This document shows, in pieces, positions 1 through 10,457 of a DNA stretch of 64,000 nucleotides (position 1 is the first letter of the stretch; each line of letters starts with the position of its first letter). Made by a program: the position numbers and the translations under genes. The notes under the pieces were generated by a model. That model worked only from the letters and a program-made list of their open reading frames with translations. It was not told the DNA's origin and did not search any database. Origin of the DNA: Betaproteobacteria bacterium (lineage in GTDB: Bacteria > Pseudomonadota > Gammaproteobacteria > Burkholderiales > SG8-41); assembly GCA_947486575.1 (NCBI GenBank), contig CANKUB010000003.1, forward strand, positions 42,019-106,018, read 5' to 3'.

Positions 1-2
1 AT

Positions 3-233
3 TTTGCCGATCAAGGACTGGAATCCGAGCACCGCATGTTCACCTTGTTTGATGCGCCTTTGGCACGGCAGTATCTGGGCCGTTTCGCACAAAATGCGGG
101 CGGCAATCCGCCGATCGATTTCCGCCGCTTCAGCCGGGCACACAATCCGACGCTCAAGCGCTACGATTTTAATTTCGCGCAATTGCTGGAACCTGCTGAC
201 CCGGCAGCCGCCAGGCGTGACGCAAAAATCTAG
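3..233 (+). CDS. C-terminal part of a CDS truncated by the window edge; product unknown
   Basis: Open frame from position 3 to TAG at 231-233; the stop overlaps the next GTG start (TAGTG). Confidence 0.5.
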   Translation, partial: FADQGLESEHRMFTLFDAPLARQYLGRFAQNAGGNPPIDFRRFSRAHNPTLKRYDFNFAQLLEPADPAAARRDAKI

Positions 234-2101
234 TGCAACGTAAACACCTAGACGCGGTGACGCCTGCGGTGCTGTCTGCGCCCTTTGTGCCGTTTGTACC
301 GCTGCGCACCCAGCTCGTGCGGCAGGTGATGCTGGCAGCACTGTTTTGCGCATTGCTGGCGAGCGTGGCGCAGGCGTTCCTCGTCAGCAGCCAGGCCCGG
401 CGCAGCTTTGATCGCGCGGTGAACGACTTTACGCGCGCGCACATGGCGCCGTTGTCTGCGGCGCTGTGGGATATCGACAGCGAACAGATTCGCGCGCAGT
501 TAAGCGATATCGCCAGCCGCGAACCCATCGCAGGCGTGCGCCTGATTACGGCAGCCGGCATAGAATTTCTGGCCGGCGCCTTGCCGCCGGATCGTGCTAT
601 GGCGAACGCCGCAGGCAGCGACCACGTGGCGCTCGACATCAAACGCCTGACCGCTGGCGGCACTGATGCTTCCGCCGTGCCGCTGGGCAGGCTTTTTGTC
701 GGATTTAATCGTGCCTTGCTCACGCGCAATATTCTGATCGAGGCGGGCAAGATCATTGCCTTCATTATGATTTTCACGGCGCTACTGTGCGCCATGATGT
801 TTCGGGTGTTACGCAGCAAAGTCACCGCACCGCTGACGAAATTGCGCGCCCATGTGTCAAGCCTCACGCCGGAAACCCTCGGTCGCTCGATGCCGCCACT
901 GCGCCCTGCGGGTAAATGGCGCGACGAAATGGATATGGTGGCCGACGGGTTTCAAACCCTGCACAGTGGCATCGAGCGCTATGTGGGCGAGCGCAACCTC
1001 GCCAATGAGCAGCCGCAAAAAGAGCGCGATCAACTCGACGCCACCGTGCGTGACCGCACAGCCGCGCTGTCAAAGCTGAACCAGTTTTTGGCCACCGTCT
1101 CCAATGTGACATTGCGATTCCTCAATGTTGAGCGCGCCGACTTTCCGGCAGCGGTGCAGAAAACCGTGCGGGAACTGGCCGAACTCACTGCATCAAAAAA
1201 GGTATGCATCGCGCAGCGCCGTGGCGCGGCGCATGACACACTGTGGTTTTGGCAAGAATTCAATGCGCACGAAATGCTTCGGGTCGGGGCAGGATTTGAG
1301 TTGCCTTTGGGCGGCTCTGAACTGGAAGTATTGCGTATCAACAACGCAAACGTCACGCCCAACTGGGCTGATGTGTTGCAAGCACAACAGGCCGGGCGTG
1401 CGGTGCTTTGCCGCCGCGACAGCGAGATACACGGTTATTTGCTGGCCCTGTTTGATCAGCAAGACGAAACACTGGGTGACCGCGAAGTGACCTTGCTCGC
1501 TGAAACGCTGTTCAGCACGCTCGCACGCTGGCGCAGCCTGCAGGAAGTAGAAGATGCCCGCGCCGAACTCACCACGCTATCCAACACCGATGCGCTGACC
1601 GGCATCGCCAACCGGCGTTACTTTGTCAGCCACCGTATCGGCGTTGCGCAGCAGGCGTTCGCAGGTGGACAAGGGTTGGCCGTGATCATGGTGGATATCG
1701 ATCACTTTAAACGCTACAACGATACCTACGGGCACGATGAGGGCGACAATTGTCTAGTGGCCGTGGCGCGCGCGGCGTCACAGGCGCTAACGGCGTCGAT
1801 ACTGTTTGCGCGACTGGGCGGCGAAGAGTTTGCGGCACTGTTCGCGTGTGATTCGGTCGACGAAGCCGCAGCCTGTGCTGAATCCGTACGCAAGGCCGTG
1901 CAGGCGCTGGCTATCGATCACACGCGTGGTGAAAACGGTCGTGTGAGTGTCAGTTTGGGCGTTGGCTTCGTACGCACTAACGAAACAGATCCCACCGCAT
2001 TACAAGCGGTGGTTGACGCATTAATGCGCTACGCCGATCAGGCGCTCTACAAAGCCAAGCGCGCCGGACGCAATATCGTAGCCACAGAGCGCATGGCATA
2101 G
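233..2101 (+). CDS. Diguanylate cyclase (GGDEF domain) with N-terminal membrane/sensor region
   Basis: DALTGIANRRYF, DIDHFKRYNDTYGHDEGD, RLGGEEFAAL; TM segments near the N-terminus; GTG start. Confidence 0.9.
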   Translation: MQRKHLDAVTPAVLSAPFVPFVPLRTQLVRQVMLAALFCALLASVAQAFLVSSQARRSFDRAVNDFTRAHMAPLSAALWDIDSEQIRAQLSDIASREPIAGVRLITAAGIEFLAGALPPDRAMANAAGSDHVALDIKRLTAGGTDASAVPLGRLFVGFNRALLTRNILIEAGKIIAFIMIFTALLCAMMFRVLRSKVTAPLTKLRAHVSSLTPETLGRSMPPLRPAGKWRDEMDMVADGFQTLHSGIERYVGERNLANEQPQKERDQLDATVRDRTAALSKLNQFLATVSNVTLRFLNVERADFPAAVQKTVRELAELTASKKVCIAQRRGAAHDTLWFWQEFNAHEMLRVGAGFELPLGGSELEVLRINNANVTPNWADVLQAQQAGRAVLCRRDSEIHGYLLALFDQQDETLGDREVTLLAETLFSTLARWRSLQEVEDARAELTTLSNTDALTGIANRRYFVSHRIGVAQQAFAGGQGLAVIMVDIDHFKRYNDTYGHDEGDNCLVAVARAASQALTASILFARLGGEEFAALFACDSVDEAAACAESVRKAVQALAIDHTRGENGRVSVSLGVGFVRTNETDPTALQAVVDALMRYADQALYKAKRAGRNIVATERMA

Positions 2102-2104
2102 CCC

Positions 2105-2134
2105 AAATAATAATCAATAAAAACAAATATTTAT
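2105..2134 (+). repeat. AT-rich 30-bp dispersed element
   Basis: aaataataatcaataaaaacaaatatttat. Confidence 0.65.
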
Positions 2135-2135
2135 A

Positions 2136-2750
2136 TTATTCTGGCGCACGCCCCCACAGCTCTTTGAGGCGTGCATCGCGGCCGCATCCATTGCGATAGA
2201 GTTTGTAGCGCACCGGATTTTTCTGGTAGTAATCCTGATGATAGTCCTCAGCCGGGTAAAACTCGCCCGCTTTGGTGATCTCGGTAACGATGTCGGCTTT
2301 GAACGGTTTGGACTTTTGCAGCGCGGCTTTTGACGCATCGGCAAATTTGCGCTGTGCATCGTCGTGATAAAAAACGCCAGAGCGATATTGCGTGCCATGA
2401 TCGCAGAATTGCGCATTCTTGACGGTGGGATCAATGTTCGCCCAAAACACTTCCAGCAGTTTTTCGTAGCTGACCTTGGCTGGATCGTATTCCACTTGCA
2501 CCACTTCGGTATGCCCGGTGCGTCCGCTTGAAACCTGTTCGTAGGTTGGGTTTTTAACCTGCCCGCCCATATAGCCGGAAATGGTGGCAATCACGCCGGG
2601 TAACTTGTCGTAGGGCGCTTCCATGCACCAGAAACAGCCACCCGCAAAGGTCGCCCTGGCGGTTTTTACGGTGGGCGTTTGTGCATGCGTCAGTGCCGGG
2701 TTGAGCATCAGCGCAGCGGTAATCAATAACAGACGGCGAAGGTAAATCAT
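2136..2750 (-). CDS. msrA: Peptide-methionine (S)-S-oxide reductase MsrA, exported form
   Basis: FAGGCFWCMEAPYDKLPG, GYMGG, SGRTGHTEVVQVEYDP; signal-peptide-like N-terminus. Confidence 0.93.
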   Translation of the reverse strand: MIYLRRLLLITAALMLNPALTHAQTPTVKTARATFAGGCFWCMEAPYDKLPGVIATISGYMGGQVKNPTYEQVSSGRTGHTEVVQVEYDPAKVSYEKLLEVFWANIDPTVKNAQFCDHGTQYRSGVFYHDDAQRKFADASKAALQKSKPFKADIVTEITKAGEFYPAEDYHQDYYQKNPVRYKLYRNGCGRDARLKELWGRAPE

Positions 2751-2931
2751 GAGATGCTCCTGGGTGAGTTACTGGATTTGCGGATCAGCAGATTGTGCGT
2801 GGTGTGAGTTTCGTCGGAATTGCTGCGCAGACCTTACAGCAACATCCGTAAGGTTCTACTGCCATGTTCGACTCAGAGCGTGAAATGGTTACACAATTCC
2901 GTAAACTACGCACAAATACAAAGGAGCCAGC

Positions 2932-3483
2932 ATGAACAGTATTCTAAGCGGTAAGGAAGTTGCCACCCTCGGGGGTGGCTGCTTCTGGTGTCTGGAAGCA
3001 GTTTTCGACGAACTCAAGGGTGTTGCCTCCGTTGAATCCGGCTATATGGGCGGCAAAAATCCAAACCCCACCTACGAGCAGGTGTGCGACGGGCGCAGCG
3101 GGCATGCCGAGGTAGTGCAGATTACCTTTGACCCCGCCGTGGTGAGCTTCAAGGAAATCCTCGAAGTATTTTTCGTGATTCATGATCCAACCACGCTCAA
3201 CCGCCAGGGCAACGATAGCGGCACGCAGTACCGATCAGCAATTTTTTATCACACGCCCGAGCAAAAAGCCGAAGCGGAACAAGTGATTAAGCATTTGACA
3301 GGTGCGGGGCTATGGCGCGACGCCGTGGTAACGGAGGTTACGGCTGCCAGCGCGTTCTACATCGCCGAGACCTATCATCAGGAATACTTTGCGCGCAATC
3401 CGGGCGCGGGCTACTGCGCAGCAGTGGTAGCACCCAAGGTGGCGAAGTTTCGCAAGCACTTTTTGGCGAAATTAAAAAAGTAA
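2932..3483 (+). CDS. msrA: Peptide-methionine (S)-S-oxide reductase MsrA, cytoplasmic form
   Basis: LGGGCFWCLEAVFDELKG, GYMGG, GRSGHAEVVQITFDP. Confidence 0.94.
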   Translation: MNSILSGKEVATLGGGCFWCLEAVFDELKGVASVESGYMGGKNPNPTYEQVCDGRSGHAEVVQITFDPAVVSFKEILEVFFVIHDPTTLNRQGNDSGTQYRSAIFYHTPEQKAEAEQVIKHLTGAGLWRDAVVTEVTAASAFYIAETYHQEYFARNPGAGYCAAVVAPKVAKFRKHFLAKLKK

Positions 3484-3500
3484 AATAAACAAGTCGTTAC
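3471..3500 (+). repeat. AT-rich 30-bp dispersed element, overlaps msrA stop
   Basis: attaaaaaagtaaaataaacaagtcgttac. Confidence 0.6.
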
Positions 3501-3510
3501 GTCGGGCTTG

Positions 3511-4479
3511 CTACCAGTCGCCGGACCCGCCACCACCGCCAGAACCACCGCCACCACCCGAAAAACTGTCGCTCGATCCCCACGAGCTTGTGCCCGAACT
3601 GGAACTTGACGACCAGCTACCGCCGCTGTGGTTGACGCCACTGAAGCGGGAGCGGCCACGGCCACGACGATCACCCGACTGCAGGTTGCGCCGCTTGAAC
3701 CATTCACTGCGCTGGATCAACAGCTTGGCAACCGGAAAGCCGACAAGGTAGGCACCCAGAATCATCATGGTGACTTTAAAACCCACCACAATGATGGGGA
3801 ACAGCGCCCAGAACGGTATCAAAAAGAAGTAAAGAAACCATCCCATGCCCGGCGTGAATACGCCGATAACAGTGAATAACCCGATGATGCCGAAAATAAA
3901 CGCACCAAACAGCAGGCGTTCCGTCATCGATAGATTGGGATCCTGAAACCCGCTTGGAGCGACTTTGCTTTCCGCCGCATCAAGCGGCAACGCGGCGCCT
4001 TCCAGCACGCTGAGGATTGCCGTGACGCCTTCATCCATGCCCTGATCGAATTTGCCTGTCTTGAAGGGCGGTGCCAGCACGTTACGAATAATGCGGCTGG
4101 CGACCACATCGGGCAATGGGCCTTCGAGACCGTAGCCGACTTCAATGCGCATTTTTTTCTCTTTGGGCACCACCAGCAGCAGCACGCCATTGTCCTTGCC
4201 CTTCTTGCCAATCTTCCAGCTTTCAAACACGCGCACGGCATAGGCTTCGACGCCTTCGTCGCCCAGAGTGGGAATGGTCAGCACCACCACTTGATTGCCG
4301 GTTTTGTCCTCGTGCGTCTTGAGTTTTGCACTGATGCTGTCACGCGCCGCAGGCGTCAGAAACTCGGCGTTATCCACCACACGCCCCGTCAGCATCGGCA
4401 CGTCGGCAGCCATCGAAACCGCAGCGCAAAAGCTCAATGCGAGCAGCGCAAGAACAGCCAACCACCGCGAGCGCATCAT
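3511..4479 (-). CDS. TPM domain protein (YgcG family) with Gly/Ser-rich C-terminus
   Basis: VVDNAEFLTPAARDSISAKL...NQVVVLTIPTLGDEGVEAYAVRVFESWKIGKKGKDNGVLLLV; GGGGGSGGGGGSGDW tail. Confidence 0.85.
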   Translation of the reverse strand: MMRSRWLAVLALLALSFCAAVSMAADVPMLTGRVVDNAEFLTPAARDSISAKLKTHEDKTGNQVVVLTIPTLGDEGVEAYAVRVFESWKIGKKGKDNGVLLLVVPKEKKMRIEVGYGLEGPLPDVVASRIIRNVLAPPFKTGKFDQGMDEGVTAILSVLEGAALPLDAAESKVAPSGFQDPNLSMTERLLFGAFIFGIIGLFTVIGVFTPGMGWFLYFFLIPFWALFPIIVVGFKVTMMILGAYLVGFPVAKLLIQRSEWFKRRNLQSGDRRGRGRSRFSGVNHSGGSWSSSSSSGTSSWGSSDSFSGGGGGSGGGGGSGDW

Positions 4480-5126
4480 GACGAACCCTCCTCAACCACC
4501 GCGCCATCCTGTAATTCGTTGCCGTGAGATTGCAGATGGATGTTTTTTTGTTTGAGCAGCGAAGCCATCGCATCAAGACCGGTGCGAAACGCTGCAACGG
4601 GCTGCCAGCCGGCCAGATGCGGCGCCATCGTCGCAATGACCGGGCCCAGATCGCCCCGCGCCAGATGCCGCGAGATGCCAGCGTCGGGCAGAATATAAAC
4701 CTTGCGTTCAAAACGGCACACCATGATCAGCAGGCCTGAGCGCTCGGTGGTACGAAAGATTTCACGCTGCAAAAATAACCCCTGCGCGTACTGCCGCACA
4801 GCAGCGGCAGCGCGCTCGCGGTTCAGAAACAGCCGCGCAAATCGTGGCACAAAAGCCGCCACCAGCGCGCTTAGCACTCCCGCTGCGAGGATAACCGCCA
4901 CGTCGCGCACCGGCGTGTGGATGCTCGCCCAGTCCGGACGAATGAATTCGTCCAGCACCACCGCCAGCGCCGTCAGCCCAGCGCCCAGGGCAAATGCCCG
5001 CCACGGAATGTCCGGGTAATCGTCGGCTTTGCCCACCACCGCAGCCACCACCTGCGCCCCTGTCGCACGCTCGAAGTTCTGCGCTAGTTCGTTGATTTCT
5101 TGTTGCTCTTTGGTATTGGGCAGCAT
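4476..5126 (-). CDS. TPM domain membrane protein, partner of the preceding gene
   Basis: TERSGLLIMVCRFERKVYILPDAGI; TM segments; overlaps the 3511-4479 CDS. Confidence 0.7.
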   Translation of the reverse strand: MLPNTKEQQEINELAQNFERATGAQVVAAVVGKADDYPDIPWRAFALGAGLTALAVVLDEFIRPDWASIHTPVRDVAVILAAGVLSALVAAFVPRFARLFLNRERAAAAVRQYAQGLFLQREIFRTTERSGLLIMVCRFERKVYILPDAGISRHLARGDLGPVIATMAPHLAGWQPVAAFRTGLDAMASLLKQKNIHLQSHGNELQDGAVVEEGSS

Positions 5127-5421
5127 GTCAGATCAATCCTCATGGTAGTACAAAAAAGGCAGCCATCTGCCCAAAGATTACACAGTCGCCCCGGCTGAGC
5201 GCAAGCGCCAATACCGGGAACGTTGGCACTAAGACTGGGCAGAGTCAGTGTTTCCTCTGACAAATATTCAAATTTCCCTCTAGGAAAGCATTGACAAGCC
5301 CGTTTTCCCTCGGCATTCTGTCGCCACCGTGCAGCCGGTCTTGCGACGGGCGGCAAGGCAAAACAGCTAAAAAAGTCATAACCTGATAACGTTTAATCAC
5401 TTTTAAAAACGGAGAACCAAA

Positions 5422-5733
5422 ATGGCAGCAAAGAAAAAAGCAGTAAAGAAAGCCGCCCCGGCGAAAAAGAAGGCCGCCAAGCGCAAACCCAATGCAGCAT
5501 TCATGAAGCCGATGAAAATCAGCGCCGACCTGGGCGCCGTCATTGGCAACAATCCGATGCCGCGTACGGAAGTCACCAAAAAAATCTGGGCCTACATCAA
5601 GAAGCACGGCCTGCAAGATGCCAAGAACCGCCGCAACATCAATGCCGACGACAAGCTGAAGCCGATCTTCGGCGGCAAAAAGCAGGTGTCGATGTTCGAG
5701 ATGACCAAACTGGTCAGCAAGCACCTGAGCTAA
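5422..5733 (+). CDS. SWIB/MDM2 domain protein with Lys-rich N-terminus
   Basis: MAAKKKAVKKAAPAKKKAAKRK... IWAYIKKHGLQDAKNRRNINADDKLKPIFGGKKQVSMFEM. Confidence 0.9.
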   Translation: MAAKKKAVKKAAPAKKKAAKRKPNAAFMKPMKISADLGAVIGNNPMPRTEVTKKIWAYIKKHGLQDAKNRRNINADDKLKPIFGGKKQVSMFEMTKLVSKHLS

Positions 5734-5750
5734 ATTTTACGCATTAAAAA

Positions 5751-5788
5751 AACGGCCAGCGTGGCAACACGCTGGCCGTTTTGTTTTT
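5751..5788 (+). terminator. Rho-independent terminator
   Basis: aacggccagcgtg-gcaa-cacgctggccgtt followed by ttgttttt. Confidence 0.9.
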
Positions 5789-5807
5789 ACGCGAAGACAT
5801 CGCGCGG

Positions 5808-6953
5808 CTACTTACGCCGTGAAAACCACGCGCCCCACAGCAGCGCCGCGCCCATCGCGAAGAACACCGGCGTCATGCCAAGGGCCGCACCCAGCGCGCC
5901 GAAGATCATCGGTATCGCCGCTTGTGTGATATTGAGCAGCAGCGTGCGCATGCCCACCGCTTCGCCGCCGCGTCCTGGCGGCGCGCTTTCGTAGAGCAGC
6001 GCCATGATGATCGGTTGTGTACCGCCGAGGCCGATGCCCAGCACAAACGATACCGCCATCAGCACCGGCACGCTTTGGGTCAGCGGAATCAACGCCAACA
6101 TCACCGCGGTGAGCAGCATTGCACCGATCAGCAGTTTGTATTCTGCAACGCGATGCACCACCCACGGCAGTATCAGCCGTGTGATAAACGTCGCGCTGCC
6201 AAACGCACCCAGCACCAGTCCGATGGTTGAAGCCGACAGGCCAATGCTGGAGCCGTGAATCGGCATTACGAACGAGTACAAATCCCAGCACATCGACAGC
6301 AGGCCGCTGACCACGAATATCCGCAGCAGGGCCGGTATGCGTAACAGGTCGACGATGCGTTTCTCCGGCGTATCCGGCGCATTGGGTTCCGCGTGCGCGG
6401 GTTTGTGCAATCGCCGGATAGCGCGTCGGCGGAAATGCAGCAGCGCCAGCGCAGCGATCACAAAGCCCGCACTTAGCAAAAACGTATTGCGATGCCCTAT
6501 CCCGTCGATGGCGAAACCGGCCATCATCGGGCCCATGAATCCCGAGGTGGAAAACGCCAGCGCCAGCACACTGAAATTGCGTGCGCGATCCTCCGGGCGG
6601 CCCACCAGTGCCGCAGCCTGATTGACGCAGATGTGATACAGCATGAAACCGCTGCCCGCCAGCACGCTCACCGCGAACAGCGTTTCAATGCGCGGGAACG
6701 CAAACGCCAGCAGCACGCCCGCCAGTACCAGCGACGCGCCAAACATCATCGGTTTGTAGACGCCGATGCGATCAATCTGCCGTCCCCAGCGCACCGAATA
6801 AAACATCGGGATCACCGCAATCAGCGAAATGATGATGCCTACTGTCAGCGGCGTCGCGCCCAAGTGCAGCGCGAACAACGACAACGTCACGCGCGCGCTG
6901 GCAAATGCCATGTGCGGCAGAATGGTGAGCAGAAAAATCAGGCTGATGCTCAT
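5808..6953 (-). CDS. MFS transporter
   Basis: About 12 hydrophobic segments; GRQIDRIGVYKPM loop. Confidence 0.85.
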   Translation of the reverse strand: MSISLIFLLTILPHMAFASARVTLSLFALHLGATPLTVGIIISLIAVIPMFYSVRWGRQIDRIGVYKPMMFGASLVLAGVLLAFAFPRIETLFAVSVLAGSGFMLYHICVNQAAALVGRPEDRARNFSVLALAFSTSGFMGPMMAGFAIDGIGHRNTFLLSAGFVIAALALLHFRRRAIRRLHKPAHAEPNAPDTPEKRIVDLLRIPALLRIFVVSGLLSMCWDLYSFVMPIHGSSIGLSASTIGLVLGAFGSATFITRLILPWVVHRVAEYKLLIGAMLLTAVMLALIPLTQSVPVLMAVSFVLGIGLGGTQPIIMALLYESAPPGRGGEAVGMRTLLLNITQAAIPMIFGALGAALGMTPVFFAMGAALLWGAWFSRRK

Positions 6954-6967
6954 GGCGAAGGCGTATT

Positions 6968-6998
6968 ATAACCTATTGTTTTTAAACATTATTTTTAA
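6968..6998 (-). repeat. AT-rich 30-bp dispersed element, overlaps 3' end of EamA CDS
   Basis: rc: ttaaaaataatgtttaaaaacaataggttat. Confidence 0.7.
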
Positions 6999-7896
6999 TC
7001 GCCGTTTTAAACGCCACAAGGCCTACACCAGCACAGGTAATCACGATGCCAGCCCAGCTGATGGCTGACGGCGTGATACCAAACCACAAGAACTCCGGTA
7101 CGATGGCGAACGCTGGCGTGAGATAAATCAGGCTGGTCACGCGCGTGGCACCACCGTGGCGCAGCAGGTAGTGCCATGCGCTCACGGCCAGTAGCGATGC
7201 GAGTATGACCAGATACAGCATCGCGCCCACCAGCGACCATGCCCAGCGTACGGTATTGTCTTCAAATGCCAGTGCCAGTGGCACCAATACCAGCAGGGTG
7301 ACAACGAACTGCACCAACGCAGCCGCACGCAAATCCACGTTCGCACAAAACGCGCGTTGATAGAGCGAGCCTGCGGTGACGCCGAATAGCGCAATCGTCA
7401 CCGCAATCAGACTGCCCACAGTGGCTTCGCGCACGTCAATTTTGTGCCACACAATCAGCGTGACGCCGGCCAGCCCGGCCAGAATGCCCAGCCATTGCAG
7501 GCGGTTCAGCTTTTCGCCCATCCAGCGCGCGGCGATGATGGCCGTTATGACTGGTTGGATACACAGCAGCACCGAAGTGATCCCAGCGGAAAGACCCAGA
7601 TACTGCGTATAATGGCTGCCGCCCAAATGGATGGCATGCATCAGCAAACCAGCGATAGCCACATGCACAAATCCCATGCGTGTGGCGGGCCATGCCGGAC
7701 GCGTAAGCCACACGAAAGGCGCAAGGCAGAGAATGCCGAACGCGAAACGCATACTCAGAAAAGTCAGCGGCGCGACATGCTGCAAGGCGATTTTGGTGGC
7801 GATGAAGCCGCTGCCCCAGATCGCCACAAAATACCAGGCAAGCAATGTGCTGCGCGTGCAACTGAAGCGAGGCCAGCGGTGATGTGGCAATGACAC
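6982..7896 (-). CDS. EamA/DMT-family transporter
   Basis: WYFVAIWGSGFIATKIAL, about 10 TM; the longer ORF start (8340) overlaps the opposite-strand PhoU-like gene; GTG at 7896 is in frame. Confidence 0.8.
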   Translation of the reverse strand: MSLPHHRWPRFSCTRSTLLAWYFVAIWGSGFIATKIALQHVAPLTFLSMRFAFGILCLAPFVWLTRPAWPATRMGFVHVAIAGLLMHAIHLGGSHYTQYLGLSAGITSVLLCIQPVITAIIAARWMGEKLNRLQWLGILAGLAGVTLIVWHKIDVREATVGSLIAVTIALFGVTAGSLYQRAFCANVDLRAAALVQFVVTLLVLVPLALAFEDNTVRWAWSLVGAMLYLVILASLLAVSAWHYLLRHGGATRVTSLIYLTPAFAIVPEFLWFGITPSAISWAGIVITCAGVGLVAFKTAIKNNV

Positions 7897-8128
7897 GATG
7901 GGGGAAATATTCGCGCGAATTCGCCGGTAGTGACGACACTGAATGACAACACGGATAGCAATAGACGCTGCGTACCGGGTCGCGAAGCCATTGCAAGGAC
8001 GAATGGTCAAGTATAGCGTGAACAAAAGCCGCACGAAACCCTGCGAAAGCCGGTAGACTGCGCGCCGCACGGCTATGATTTCGATAGAGGTGCGTTTGAC
8101 AGCCGCTGCAAATACGGGAGGGAACCTC

Positions 8129-8755
8129 ATGTTTGGCCGACTGATGCCCAAGGAAGGACGCTTTTTCGAATTATTCAACGAACACGCCGAGCAGATTGTG
8201 CAAGGCGGACGCGAACTGGCGGCGTTGATGGTGGCGGGTGATGATATCCAGCGCCGCGCATTTACCATCGAAACCATCGAAAAGCGCGCGGATAAAATCA
8301 CGCAAGCCACGATTGAGCTGCTGCACAAAACCTTTATCACGCCGCTCGATCGTGACGAAATTCACCAGCTCATCACGCGCATGGACGATGTGCTTGATTT
8401 AATGGAGGATGTGTCGCAATCGATATTTCTCTACGACATACACCAGTTAACGCCGGAAGCGCGCAAGCTGGGCGAAATCTGTGAGGCTTGTGCCCAGCAG
8501 GTGAAAGTGGCGGTGGGATTGCTCTCGAATATGCAAAATGCAATCCTGATACTCAAGGCGTGCGAAGAGATCGATCACCTGGAATCCGAGGCCGATCACG
8601 TGATGCGCGCGGCGATGGCAAAACTGTTCCGTGACGAACCCGATGTGCGTCAGGTAATTAAGCTCAAGGCAGTGTATGAGTTGCTTGAAACCGTGACAGA
8701 TCGTTGCGAAGATGTCGCCAATATCATCGAAGGCATTGTGCTTGAGAATTCGTAA
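8129..8755 (+). CDS. DUF47/PhoU-like phosphate transport regulator
   Basis: MFGRLMPKEGRFFELFNEHAEQIVQGGREL; immediately precedes pit. Confidence 0.88.
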   Translation: MFGRLMPKEGRFFELFNEHAEQIVQGGRELAALMVAGDDIQRRAFTIETIEKRADKITQATIELLHKTFITPLDRDEIHQLITRMDDVLDLMEDVSQSIFLYDIHQLTPEARKLGEICEACAQQVKVAVGLLSNMQNAILILKACEEIDHLESEADHVMRAAMAKLFRDEPDVRQVIKLKAVYELLETVTDRCEDVANIIEGIVLENS

Positions 8756-8764
8756 GGAACTCGC

Positions 8765-9757
8765 ATGACCTTCCAAATGCTGGTGGTTCTGGTGCTGGTG
8801 GCGCTGGCCTTCGATTTCATGAACGGCTTTCATGATGCCGCCAACTCCATTGCAACCATAGTTTCCACGGGCGTTTTATCGCCCAACTGGGCAGTACTGT
8901 GGGCGGCGTTTTTCAATTTCGTGGCGTTTGCCGTGTTTGGCCTGCAGGTGGCGAGTACTATCGGCAAAGGCATTATCGATCCGGCGATTGTGGATCAGCA
9001 CGTGGTGTTTGGCGCACTGATCGGCGCAATTAGCTGGAATATCATCACCTGGTATTACGGCATACCTTCAAGTTCATCCCACGCGCTGATCGGCGGTTTG
9101 GCTGGCGCTGCGGTGGCTAAGGCCGGTGTCAGCGGTTTGATCGGCAGCGGCTTTCTCAAGACGGCAGCGGCCATTGTGCTATCCCCCGCACTGGGTTTTT
9201 TGCTCGGCGCGCTGCTGATGATTGTGATTGCATGGATCTGCCGCCGCATGGCGCCGCGCCGCGTGGATAAAACGTTTCGCAGTTTGCAATTTGTGTCTGC
9301 TGCGCTTTACAGCCTTGGCCACGGCGGCAACGACGCGCAAAAAACCATGGGTATTATCTGGATGCTGTTAATTGTTGCCGCGGTGATCAAGCCGGGCGAC
9401 GATTTGCCGTTCTGGGTAATACTCGCGTGTCAAACCGTGATGGGGTTAGGCACGCTGTTTGGCGGCTGGCGCATTGTTAAAACCATGGGGCAGCGTATTA
9501 CCAAGTTGCGCCCGGTCAGTGGCTTTTGCGCGTCTGCCAGTGGCGCGGCAACGCTGTTTCTGGCCACCGGACTGGGCGTACCGGTATCAACCACGCACAC
9601 CATTACCGGTGCCATAGTCGGCGTGGGTTCGGTGCAAAAATTATCGGCTGTGCGTTGGGGCGTGGCGGGCAGTATTGTGTGGGCGTGGTTGTTCACCATC
9701 CCGTGTTCTGCCTTTGTCGCGGCAATATCGTGGTATTTGGCGCACCGATTTTTGTAG
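8765..9757 (+). CDS. pit: PiT-family inorganic phosphate transporter
   Basis: DFMNGFHDAANSIATIVSTGVL, GIPSSSSHALIGGL, GVPVSTTHTITGAIVGVG. Confidence 0.94.
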   Translation: MTFQMLVVLVLVALAFDFMNGFHDAANSIATIVSTGVLSPNWAVLWAAFFNFVAFAVFGLQVASTIGKGIIDPAIVDQHVVFGALIGAISWNIITWYYGIPSSSSHALIGGLAGAAVAKAGVSGLIGSGFLKTAAAIVLSPALGFLLGALLMIVIAWICRRMAPRRVDKTFRSLQFVSAALYSLGHGGNDAQKTMGIIWMLLIVAAVIKPGDDLPFWVILACQTVMGLGTLFGGWRIVKTMGQRITKLRPVSGFCASASGAATLFLATGLGVPVSTTHTITGAIVGVGSVQKLSAVRWGVAGSIVWAWLFTIPCSAFVAAISWYLAHRFL

Positions 9758-9772
9758 CAAACTGCACCGTAA

Positions 9773-10411
9773 CTACGGGGCCAGACGTTCGATTTCCCAG
9801 CCTTGTGCCAATTTACGATACGCCAGCCGGTCGTGCAGCCGGTTCTCACGGCCCTGCCAAAATTCCATTTCCACGGGCATGAGGCGATAACCACCCCAAT
9901 GCGCGGGACGCTGCGGCGCGCTGCCGGTGCTGCGCACGGCTTCATTAAAACGTTGTTCCAATAGGGCGCGACTTGTAATCACCTCGCTTTGCGGCGATGC
10001 AATGGCTGCATGGCGGCTGCCCAGCGGGCGCGTGGCAAAATAGGCATCAGACTCGGCGGCACTGACTTTGGTCAAGGTGCCGTCGATGCGTACCTGCCGT
10101 TCGAGTTGCAGCCAGGCAAAGAGCAACGACGCATGGGCATTACCCTCAATATCATGGCCTTTGCGGCTGGCATAGTTGGTGTAAAAAACAAAGCCGCCAT
10201 CGTCCAGACCTTTGAGCAACACCACGCGCGACGAAGGCTTGCCGTCGGCAGATACGGTTGCCAATGACATGGCGTTTGCCATGGTCAGCTCGGCTTTTTG
10301 CGCATCTTCAAACCAGCGCGCGAACTGCGCCAGCGGATCGGCAAGCGCATCCGCTTCGTCGAGGCCATCGCGCATGTATTCCTGACGCACTGGCGCAAGA
10401 TCAAGCATCAC
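9773..10411 (-). CDS. pdxH: Pyridoxamine 5'-phosphate oxidase
   Basis: SSRVVLLKGLDDGGFVFYTNYASRKG; C-terminal ENRLHDRLAYR..WEIERLAP. Confidence 0.93.
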   Translation of the reverse strand: MMLDLAPVRQEYMRDGLDEADALADPLAQFARWFEDAQKAELTMANAMSLATVSADGKPSSRVVLLKGLDDGGFVFYTNYASRKGHDIEGNAHASLLFAWLQLERQVRIDGTLTKVSAAESDAYFATRPLGSRHAAIASPQSEVITSRALLEQRFNEAVRSTGSAPQRPAHWGGYRLMPVEMEFWQGRENRLHDRLAYRKLAQGWEIERLAP

Positions 10412-10431
10412 GGTGATTCCATATTGTTATA

Positions 10432-10457
10432 CAAGTATTTGTTTTCAAAAGCTTTTA
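10432..10457 (-). repeat. AT-rich dispersed element (degenerate)
   Basis: rc: taaaagcttttgaaaacaaatacttg. Confidence 0.5.

Noticed and set aside
2105-2134. AT-rich elements interpreted as plain promoters or terminators
   Set aside because: No hairpin, no consistent orientation relative to transcription, and copies occur within CDSs.
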